Source of the DNA: a virus
Reading direction: 5' to 3' (one strand)
IMG/VR virus record: IMGVR_UViG_3300023210_000280
Location: 1 to 20,720 of that record
Length of the DNA: 20,720 bases
Part shown: one piece after another, positions 7,980 through 13,002 of the stretch
Numbering within the stretch: position 1 is the stretch's first letter
Layout of the letters: every line of letters starts with the position of its first letter
Position numbers and translations under genes: made by a program
Notes under the pieces: model-generated
Told to the model about the DNA's origin: nothing
Seen by the model: the letters and a program-made list of their open reading frames with translations, nothing else
The model's database searches: none

Positions 7980-8426
7980 CTATTTTCTTTTAATAATATC
8001 TCCGGTGCTGTTATAACTATGCTTCATATTCTGGTAATTAAGCTTCACCATACCTTTTGACTTTATATTTGAAGCTAAATTTTCTCTAGTAATTTCCATA
8101 ACTGGAAGTTTACCAGGTTTTCTAACATATACGTTACCGCTTGTTGAATTACTACCAACAATTTTGAAACCTTTACGACCAATTCTTTGTCCTTTTGTTG
8201 GAAATTTAAGGCTTAAATCTTTTTCCTTATGCTCTGATTTTATTTTATTCTGAGCCTTAGTGTTAATAGTATTAAGCGCTTGAGCTTCAACACTGTCGCC
8301 TCTCATTTTATCAGCATCGCCAAGAGGCTTATAACCTGGGTAATGCTTTTTCTTTTCAGTTTTAGGGTTTCTTGGATCTTCTTCTATGCGAAGAGGAGAT
8401 ATAAATCTTTGTATTTTAAATGCCAT
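7980..8426 (-). CDS. MAFKI-type small protein, duplicate copy A (148 aa)
   Basis: This 148-aa, highly basic protein begins MAFKIQRFISPLRIEEDP and has YPGYKPLG at about 29-36, both shared with the 93-aa gene that follows. The middle (SEHKEKDLSLKFPTKGQRIG) is charged. The C-terminal part (GFKIVGSNSTSGNVYVRKPG, then MVKLNYQNMKHSYN) looks like a small beta-rich domain. It has no cysteine and no membrane segment. The gene starts two bases after the stop of the HExxH gene, which also begins MAFKI. I do not recognise a family. A minor virion or head-tail accessory is plausible from the neighbourhood. Confidence 0.72.
   Translation of the reverse strand: MAFKIQRFISPLRIEEDPRNPKTEKKKHYPGYKPLGDADKMRGDSVEAQALNTINTKAQNKIKSEHKEKDLSLKFPTKGQRIGRKGFKIVGSNSTSGNVYVRKPGKLPVMEITRENLASNIKSKGMVKLNYQNMKHSYNSTGDIIKRK
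8374..8426 (-). repeat. Duplicated 5' gene segment, copy A
   Basis: Partner of 7909-7961, with 47 of 53 bases identical. It encodes the MAFKI-x-RFISPL ... EEDP N-terminus of the 148-aa gene. Confidence 0.85.
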
Positions 8427-8428
8427 AG

Positions 8429-8737
8429 TTACTTTGCTTTTTTATATGCTTCTTTTTCCCAGGGTAAGTTTTTTGCCCCTTCTTTCATTTGTTTGCGTGA
8501 ATATTTTTTACCTTTCCAGTAAACGTTTTGATCGTCGTAGTCTAAGTCGCCACGCTTCATTTGATCTATGTGTACCATTTCGTGGTTTATTACGCTAGTC
8601 AGTTTAGCTGGTGATAAATTATTATTTATAATAATAGTACCATTGTTATTGGCTTTACCTAAAACGCCGTCCTCCATATCTACACTGTAAATAGGAGTAT
8701 TGTCTATGTTATAAAATGGTGTAATTTTAAAAGCCAT
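8429..8737 (-). CDS. HExxH zinc-metallopeptidase-like protein with MAFKI N-terminus
   Basis: This 102-aa protein carries HEMVH at 52-56, preceded by the helix PAKLTSVIN, which is the classic zincin active-site helix with two His ligands and a catalytic Glu. LPWEKEAYKKA at 91-101 would supply the third ligand, a Glu; a PWExEA block downstream of HExxH recurs in small phage and bacterial zincins. A beta strand, TIIINNNL, just before the helix fits the edge strand of that fold. The protein is short for a peptidase, so it is either a minimal domain or a zinc-binding structural relative. The first five residues equal those of the next two genes. The start lies at the edge of the structured non-coding element. 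Peptidase activity is inferred from the motif alone. Confidence 0.75.
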   Translation of the reverse strand: MAFKITPFYNIDNTPIYSVDMEDGVLGKANNNGTIIINNNLSPAKLTSVINHEMVHIDQMKRGDLDYDDQNVYWKGKKYSRKQMKEGAKNLPWEKEAYKKAK

Positions 8738-8754
8738 ATTTTTTTAAAAATAAA

Positions 8755-8917
8755 TGTACAGGTCGGGTCTACAGTGGAGGCTGGAAAGAAAAAGGTAAAT
8801 GTCTTCACGGCAAGTTGAGGGGATCATCCCGCGTGTAGCCGAGTGGCACCAAGATCTCTGCCAGTCATGTAAAGTCAAGTCCTAGAAAAATCTAGCTTCC
8901 ACCTCGCCGCCTGTACA
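8755..8917 (+). ncRNA. Candidate structured RNA, possibly with a pseudoknot
   Basis: The 189-base gap 8738-8926 has no credible reading frame but holds a 163-base element at about 51% GC (83 of 163) in AT-rich flanks. Bases 8755-8762 pair perfectly with 8910-8917. Next, CGG 8764-8766 can pair with CCG 8907-8909. A 12-bp helix joins 8774-8785 and 8891-8902; it includes two G-U pairs on the plus strand that would be A-C mismatches on the minus strand, so the plus strand is favoured. Inside are the hairpins GGGA/TCCC (8820-8830) and TGGCA/TGCCA (8844-8863). CTACA 8769-8773 can pair with TGTAG 8834-8838, crossing the 12-bp helix as a pseudoknot. ATTTTTATTTT (8918-8928) follows and could act as a terminator. 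I match it to no known class. The alternatives are a minus-strand processing structure or a mobile DNA hairpin. Confidence 0.58.
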
Positions 8918-8926
8918 ATTTTTATT

Positions 8927-9157
8927 TTACTTTCTACAATGTTTAGACATCCAAGAACCTTTCATAGCTATTGGAGATTTATCTAATTCAGAACCATAAC
9001 CTTTATTAAGGTTATTTATAGGACCTCCAGCTGCAACTTTTACAGCTTGCTTTTCCTCGTATTTACCTTCTTTTCTAATTTTAGCACTGCTAGACTTAGA
9101 GTCCGCTATAGCGTTTCTAGAATAATCTTGCGCTATTTTTTTTCTTGATTTGTTCAT
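8927..9157 (-). CDS. Small basic protein of unknown function (76 aa)
   Basis: This 76-aa protein begins MNKSRKKIAQDYSRNAIADS and is basic and probably helical through residue 40, followed by a Gly/Pro-containing linker (VAAGGPINNLNKGYG) and the ending KSPIAMKGSWMSKHCRK. The SPIAMKG block resembles GPLAMKD in the EF-hand protein encoded just upstream; short Pro-Leu/Ile-x-Met-Lys blocks recur in this group of small genes. A single cysteine lies near the C-terminus. The ATG follows an AT-rich leader (TAAATAATT). The stop at 8927 sits ten bases past the structured RNA element. No family is recognised; a minor virion protein is possible. Confidence 0.68.
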   Translation of the reverse strand: MNKSRKKIAQDYSRNAIADSKSSSAKIRKEGKYEEKQAVKVAAGGPINNLNKGYGSELDKSPIAMKGSWMSKHCRK

Positions 9158-9175
9158 AATTATTTATTTATATAT

Positions 9176-9565
9176 TTAACAGTTCCATTTTCTTCTAGCA
9201 GCTCTACCTCTTTCAGAAGTCCAGCCTTTTGATCTAGCACAGAATGATTTTCTTCTTTTAGCAGCCTTACTTCCTTTCTTTAATTGCGAAGGAGGCGTTG
9301 TAACTGCTGTTTTTAATTTACTACCAGGATTATCTCTTCTATACTTGCTAACACCTTTGCTAGTCATACCTCCACCAGCTTTAGATCCAGTACCTCCGCC
9401 TTTTTTTACTTCAGCATAATTACCTTCCGATTTTTTACGTGAAGGTGCTTTTCCTTTCTCAGCCTTTCTGTTAGCTCGTCTTTCTTGACGAAACTCTTTT
9501 CTTTCTGTTCTAGCTGCGCTTTTTTTCTTTTTTAAAAATGGTGAATCCGATTGAATATAAGCCAT
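9176..9565 (-). CDS. Very basic protein with C-terminal Cys motif (129 aa)
   Basis: Forty of the 129 residues are Lys or Arg, against about nine acidic ones. The N-terminal half is a charged, Arg/Lys/Glu-rich helix (TERKEFRQERRANRKAEKGK). A Gly-rich linker (about 55-67) follows, then a C-terminal block at 104-129: RRKSFCARSKGW ... RAARRKWNC. The pattern RRKSFCAR ... RKWNC is one I recall from small proteins of large marine phages, where the tail includes ALRKWNC. The charge suggests nucleic-acid binding, for example condensation of packaged DNA, but this is inference. The two cysteines (109 and 129) could form a disulfide or bind metal with a partner. The start is ATG, two bases after the 51-aa gene's stop. 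Confidence 0.72.
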   Translation of the reverse strand: MAYIQSDSPFLKKKKSAARTERKEFRQERRANRKAEKGKAPSRKKSEGNYAEVKKGGGTGSKAGGGMTSKGVSKYRRDNPGSKLKTAVTTPPSQLKKGSKAAKRRKSFCARSKGWTSERGRAARRKWNC

Positions 9566-9567
9566 AA

Positions 9568-9723
9568 TTATTTACCTTTTTTAAGTTTAAACCATTTAGA
9601 CATAGTGTAACCTATAGTAACTACTAGTAATAGTATTTTTAAGCCCATTTCTATTTTAGTAAACGTAGTTACCCCTAGCGCAAAAGTATTTATTGAGTAT
9701 AGTTTAAAGTCTCCAAGTGTCAT
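9568..9723 (-). CDS. Single-pass membrane protein (51 aa)
   Basis: A short gene fills the apparent gap between two neighbours: ATG at 9723-9721, stop TAA at 9570-9568. Spacing is one base to the upstream gene's stop and two bases to the next gene's start, which is this genome's usual packing. The protein begins MTLGDFKLYSINTFALGVTT, continues FTKIEMG, then has a hydrophobic segment (about 28-41, LKILLLVVTIGYTM) and a basic tail SKWFKLKKGK. One membrane span with a positive C-terminus suggests an inner-membrane protein with its C-terminus in the cytoplasm. I recall similar short proteins in marine phages. It could be a second lysis protein (a pinholin- or antiholin-like partner of the putative holin) or a minor virion membrane-contact protein. 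Confidence 0.78.
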   Translation of the reverse strand: MTLGDFKLYSINTFALGVTTFTKIEMGLKILLLVVTIGYTMSKWFKLKKGK

Positions 9724-9724
9724 A

Positions 9725-9907
9725 TTACATTGCTTTAGCTCGCTGAGTAATAGGCCCTTTCATGGAGTCGCATCCACAGTGTGCTTTAGAAATTTCCATT
9801 CCATACATACCTGAACTAGATCCTTTACCTTTTGGAAGTGCATCCAAATCTAATGGCCCGTCCCATATAGCGTTTTGTCCTGATGCTTTTTTATTAATGT
9901 TATCCAT
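9725..9907 (-). CDS. Small Cys-containing protein of unknown function (60 aa)
   Basis: This 60-aa protein begins MDNINKKASGQNAIWDGPLD and has a Ser/Gly/Lys-rich middle (LPKGKGSSSGMYGMEIS). It ends with a compact block, HCGCDSMKGPITQRAKAM, where His-Cys-x-Cys could bind metal or form a disulfide. The MKGP piece echoes AMKG and GPLAMK in neighbouring small genes. No family is recognised. The gene is supported by packing: 17 bases after the EF-hand gene and one base before the 51-aa gene. The ATG lies after an AT-rich leader. Confidence 0.68.
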   Translation of the reverse strand: MDNINKKASGQNAIWDGPLDLDALPKGKGSSSGMYGMEISKAHCGCDSMKGPITQRAKAM

Positions 9908-9924
9908 ATCTTTTATTTTTAAAT

Positions 9925-10287
9925 TTATTCTTTATAACCTTCTATTCTAGCTTTTATAACGTCGGCTCGTGTAATTTTACTATCACCATTTTGATCCTTC
10001 ATAGCTAAAGGGCCTTCAACATTCCCTCTAACTGGCATGCTTCTTGTTCTTTGATCTTGAGTACCAAATACGTAATCTCCGTATGAGTTTTGCTGTGGTG
10101 AAAAAACAGATTTGTTTTTATAAGCAGCCGAATCAGTTCTTTGTTCCGGCCTAATTCTTTCTACACCCGGTTTGAAAAAAGGATCACCTACGCTAGCGTT
10201 AGCCCTGTATTGTTCTTGTTCTTGTTTTGCTAGGAATTTTTGCGTTATACCTAAGATTCCTTTATATTGGGTACCTGCTCCAAACAT
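9925..10287 (-). CDS. Small protein with EF-hand-like calcium loop (120 aa)
   Basis: The N-terminal 30 residues are helical (TQYKGILGITQKFLAKQEQE). A polar middle (about 31-90), rich in Gln, Arg, Ser and Tyr, follows, including SPQQNSYGDYVFG. The C-terminus carries GPLAMK and then DQNGDSKITRAD at 98-109, which fits the 12-residue EF-hand or dockerin-type loop: acidic or Asn at positions 1, 3, 5 and 12, Ile at 8 and Thr at 9. The following helix, VIKARIEGYKE, fits the exiting F helix. A single loop of this kind usually binds Ca2+ and stabilises a fold or an interface. The start is ATG, two bases after the winged-helix gene's stop. I infer a minor virion protein whose assembly may depend on calcium. 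Confidence 0.72.
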   Translation of the reverse strand: MFGAGTQYKGILGITQKFLAKQEQEQYRANASVGDPFFKPGVERIRPEQRTDSAAYKNKSVFSPQQNSYGDYVFGTQDQRTRSMPVRGNVEGPLAMKDQNGDSKITRADVIKARIEGYKE

Positions 10288-10289
10288 AA

Positions 10290-10730
10290 TTATCTGTTTT
10301 TATCTTTATTAACTATTTCTATTGCTTTTTTTAAAACTTTATCCGTGTAAGATCTACCTGCCATTATGCTGTTTCTTCTGCTCATAGGTATATCCTCTTC
10401 ACCTAGCATCATTCGGTACATTCTACTTATTAGTTGTTTACATTTAAAAGAAACTTTGTATATATGATACTTTTGAGTTGTTCGATTTCTTTTTCTCCAT
10501 ACAACTATCCATCCTTCTTTTAATAATCTATTCCACCGTCTGTTATCCCAGCTGTAAGAATAAGTACCTTCCATAAAGTCGTGTTTTGTAAAAAACTCCA
10601 TGCAGTCAAAATGAATTAATAATTCCAAGTCTGCATCATTTAGGTTGTTATTTTTACAAGCCCACTTTCTTATAATTCTATAATGTTTTAATAAGCCTAG
10701 TTTTTTAATGTCGCCAGCGCTTATTCTCAT
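10290..10730 (-). CDS. Probable winged-helix DNA-binding protein (146 aa)
   Basis: This 146-aa basic protein has the layout of a MarR-like winged helix: a helix with LNDADLELLIHFDCMEFF at 30-47, then a helix with NRRWNRLLKEGWIVVW at 63-78, where the rLxxGWI pattern matches the end of a recognition helix. A basic hairpin wing (RKRNRTTQKYHIYKVS, 79-94) follows, and then a helix that begins FKCKQLISRMYRMM. The C-terminal 35 residues are charged and helical. The start overlaps the GroES stop by four bases (ATGA), so the two are translationally coupled. It may regulate late transcription or bind DNA in the particle. The fold is inferred from the pattern only; I know similar proteins in marine phage structural clusters without a proven role. 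Confidence 0.68.
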   Translation of the reverse strand: MRISAGDIKKLGLLKHYRIIRKWACKNNNLNDADLELLIHFDCMEFFTKHDFMEGTYSYSWDNRRWNRLLKEGWIVVWRKRNRTTQKYHIYKVSFKCKQLISRMYRMMLGEEDIPMSRRNSIMAGRSYTDKVLKKAIEIVNKDKNR

Positions 10731-10993
10731 AAAACTACAACTATATCTTGCATTTTTATAACTTGGTACGGATCACCTTCTATTTCTATAGTGTGACCAG
10801 CGTGTCTATCATAATATATAAGATCATTCTTTTTCATGCCTGCGCTAACAGCATCTTCCCCAGGTGATACTATTGATGCTTTCACATACCTAATATCTTC
10901 TCTTTGTTTCTCAGCAAGAAGTAAACCACCTTTAGTAGCAGCAACACCTTCTTTTTGTTTCTTTATTATTAAGTTTCTACCTATCGCCTTCAT
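10727..10993 (-). CDS. groES: Phage GroES-type co-chaperonin
   Basis: This 88-aa protein has the GroES plan. MKAIGRNLIIKK is the first strand. KGGLLLAEK at 21-29 replaces the mobile-loop GGIVL that contacts GroEL. VKASIVSPGED and MKKNDLIYYDRHAG (53-66) match the conserved VGDKVLF region, and IEGDPYQVIKMQDIVVVL (71-88) is the usual final strand. It is slightly shorter than bacterial GroES (about 95), with a reduced roof-hairpin region, giving a cap that is perhaps more open; T4 gp31 shows that phage caps can reshape the folding chamber. The start lies 17 bases inside the GroEL reading frame and the stop overlaps the winged-helix gene by four bases, so the three genes are translationally linked. 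The identification is firm. Confidence 0.9.
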   Translation of the reverse strand: MKAIGRNLIIKKQKEGVAATKGGLLLAEKQREDIRYVKASIVSPGEDAVSAGMKKNDLIYYDRHAGHTIEIEGDPYQVIKMQDIVVVL

Positions 10994-12530
10994 TTGCTCT
11001 TAAATTATTAATTACACAATCAGTTGATAATATTGTAGTAGCTACAGAGGCAGCATTTCTTAATGCACTTTTGGTCACCATTAACGGATCAATTATACCG
11101 TGTTTAACCATATCTACAGGTTCTCCTGTTATTGCATTCAAACCAACACCTTTATCTTGTGGCTCAGATGCTGTAATACCTGCATTTTCTAATATTGTAA
11201 AGTAAGGAGCTTTTATGGCTCTTAATAAAACTTCTTCGCCTAATCCTTCGCTTTTAATATATGTTGAAGCATTTAATAATGCAACTCCACCTCCTGGTAC
11301 AATACCTTCTTTAACAGCTGCTTTTGTTGCACAGATAGCATCTTCAACTCTATCAGTTTTTTCTTTTAACTCTACTTCAGAGTTTGCACCAACTTTAACC
11401 ACTGCGATTTTAGCAGTTAACATTGATAATCTTTTTTCAAGCTTTATAACTTCCCAGCTTTTCAGCGTGTTATTTGTAAGCTTTTCTTTTATGCTACGTA
11501 TTACATCCTTTATCTTTTCGGATGCCTCAGAGACCGTTATAACAGTGTCCTCGTGTGAGGTAACACTTTTTAAACAAGATCCTAAATAATCTATGTCAAT
11601 TGAATCAAGGTCATCTCCTAGATCTTCATTAACTATTGTAGCTCCAGTTAGTAAAGAAAGATCCTCAAGTACTTCTCGCTTGCTAATACCGTAAGTAGGA
11701 GCATTGATTACATTTACTTTTAGATTACCTTTCTTTTTATTGGTAGCTAGAGTTGATAAAACACCTTGTTCTAAGTCGCCTATGATAAGCAAAGGTTTGT
11801 TGTTTTTTATTACGTACTCCAGCACTTTTTGTATATCTCTTATAGTATTAACTGGTGATTCCATGATTAATACTAATGGATTTTCTAATTCAGCTGTTTT
11901 TGTTTGTTCGTTTGTAATGAAGTGAGAATTTGTTAAACCTTTATCGTAAGGTACACCTTCAATTAATTCAGAAACAGTTTTACCGTCACCGGCAGTCTCC
12001 ATCATTACAATACCTGTATTATCCACAGATCTAAACGCATCAGCTATAATAGAACCTAATTCATTGTCATTGTTGACGGATATAGAAGCTATGTTATCTA
12101 ACATGTCTCCTTTTACATCAACCGCAAGTTCCTCTAAATACTTAATAACTTTTGTAACTGCAGAATTTATACCGTCTTTTATTTCTCTGGCATTTTTCTT
12201 TTCTGAAACAGCGTAAGCTTCTTTTAATATAGCGTGAGCTAAAACAGTCGCGGTAGTTGTACCGTCACCTGCTTCTTGAACAGTCTTTCTAGCAGCTTCT
12301 TTTAATAACGTAGATCCCATATTTTCAACTGGATCAAACAATATTATAGAATCAGCTACAGTAACACCATCTTTTGTTATAACAGGTTTTCCTGTACCGT
12401 CCTCTAGCATTACGCATTTACCGCCAGCTCCTAATGTAGAGCTGACAGCATTTGCTAGTTTTTCTATTCCTTTAAATACTTGATTTCTAGCTTCGTCACC
12501 AAAGTTCAAGTTTTTGACAATTCCGTTCAT
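10977..12530 (-). CDS. groEL: Phage GroEL-type chaperonin (Hsp60)
   Basis: This 517-aa protein is a complete group I chaperonin with equatorial, intermediate and apical regions in order. ATP-site motifs are intact: DGVTVA at 54-59 (the Asp equivalent to E. coli D52), GDGTTTATVLA at 88-98 (D87), RVEDA with D397 (D398), and GGG at 413-415. By-eye alignment shows changes in the apical substrate and GroES-binding groove: L199 for Y199, H203 for Y203, Q234 for L234, and A262/T263 for V263/V264; F204 and L237 are kept. The GGM-repeat tail is absent; the protein ends LRANEGDR. groES follows with a 17-base overlap. It should form the folding cage for phage proteins, probably capsid or fibres. A less hydrophobic groove suggests a narrowed clientele, which is inference. 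Confidence 0.95.
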   Translation of the reverse strand: MNGIVKNLNFGDEARNQVFKGIEKLANAVSSTLGAGGKCVMLEDGTGKPVITKDGVTVADSIILFDPVENMGSTLLKEAARKTVQEAGDGTTTATVLAHAILKEAYAVSEKKNAREIKDGINSAVTKVIKYLEELAVDVKGDMLDNIASISVNNDNELGSIIADAFRSVDNTGIVMMETAGDGKTVSELIEGVPYDKGLTNSHFITNEQTKTAELENPLVLIMESPVNTIRDIQKVLEYVIKNNKPLLIIGDLEQGVLSTLATNKKKGNLKVNVINAPTYGISKREVLEDLSLLTGATIVNEDLGDDLDSIDIDYLGSCLKSVTSHEDTVITVSEASEKIKDVIRSIKEKLTNNTLKSWEVIKLEKRLSMLTAKIAVVKVGANSEVELKEKTDRVEDAICATKAAVKEGIVPGGGVALLNASTYIKSEGLGEEVLLRAIKAPYFTILENAGITASEPQDKGVGLNAITGEPVDMVKHGIIDPLMVTKSALRNAASVATTILSTDCVINNLRANEGDR

Positions 12531-12613
12531 ATTTAATTTGATTTGATTTGATTTAATTGAGCCTTGTCAGACATACGAGTATTATTACCCGTTTTATAGG
12601 TTTTTTACCTATT
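12531..12613 (-). promoter_or_regulatory. groEL leader with 5-bp tandem repeats and small hairpin
   Basis: This 83-base gap is one of the larger intergenic spaces. On the transcribed strand it starts with a 6-bp hairpin (ATAGGT/ACCTAT, 12596-12612, loop of five) immediately after the 120-aa gene stop. It then has TAATAATACT-like AT-rich sequence and ends in three exact CAAAT units (plus-strand ATTTG at 12536-12550) before the ATG. No Shine-Dalgarno sequence is visible. The space is large enough for a promoter or a translational enhancer for the chaperonin genes, but I find no convincing -35/-10 pair or Bacteroidota TTTG/TANNTTTG pair. Treat it as a candidate leader only. Confidence 0.3.
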
Positions 12614-12976
12614 TTATTCTTCTACTGGAGGAACAGGTTCTCCAATTACTAATGTAACACTAGTAGGTGTTATTAAATCCTGTATTTGTTTATCAATGTT
12701 CGTTTCAATCTCAGTAACTTGTTCGCTACCCATAGCTCCTTTAGTCCAGGCTACAACTTCATCATTTGTCAGATCTTCAAACGGTATGAAGTTTGTTATC
12801 TGACTTGTGTCTAAAGTTTGCGTTCCAATATTAGTAGCGGAATAAGGGTTACCTTCTGGATCTAATTGATCCGATATACCTGTTACAATCCAGTGTACAT
12901 TGTATACCACATCTGCTTCGTTGTTTTGTTCTGGATAGCAATCTACTGTTTTGCAATTCCATTCGTAATTTGTCAT
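12614..12976 (-). CDS. Small fibre-associated protein (120 aa)
   Basis: This 120-aa acidic protein begins MTNYEWNCKTVDCYPEQNNE and continues ADVVYNVHWIVTG. A short Trp-x-x-x-x-x-Asp-Cys-Tyr-Pro-Glu ... Asp-Val-Val-x-x-Val-His-Trp opening is one I recall from small proteins next to tail-fibre genes in T7-like and marine phages (a domain of unknown function). The middle looks beta-rich (LDTSQITNFIPFEDLT). The helical segment NDEVVAWTKGAMGSEQVTEI is followed by a Pro-rich end, VIGEPVPPVEE. It sits 26 bases after the S74 fibre gene and is the last gene before groEL. A virion-associated role is likely, for example at the fibre base or tip, but no activity can be assigned. Confidence 0.72.
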   Translation of the reverse strand: MTNYEWNCKTVDCYPEQNNEADVVYNVHWIVTGISDQLDPEGNPYSATNIGTQTLDTSQITNFIPFEDLTNDEVVAWTKGAMGSEQVTEIETNIDKQIQDLITPTSVTLVIGEPVPPVEE

Positions 12977-13002
12977 AATTTTTGTTTTTGGTTTTGGTTT
13001 AT

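Noticed and set aside
8832-8880. tRNA-like stretch (GTGTAGCCGAGTGGCA) inside the RNA element
   Set aside because: It resembles a class II tRNA D-arm, but there is no acceptor stem, no T-loop (GTTCRA) and no anticodon arm of the right size.
8755-8917. phi29-type packaging RNA
   Set aside because: Size and module are suggestive, but this phage has a classical large terminase and the sequence shows no match I can recall to pRNA; kept only as an unclassified RNA.
11215-11589. Plus-strand frame of 124 codons
   Set aside because: Antisense shadow of groEL, whose motifs on the minus strand are unambiguous.
12596-12612. Hairpin as an intrinsic terminator after the 120-aa gene
   Set aside because: The stem is only 6 AT-rich pairs and on the transcribed strand it is followed by AAAAC, not a T-run.
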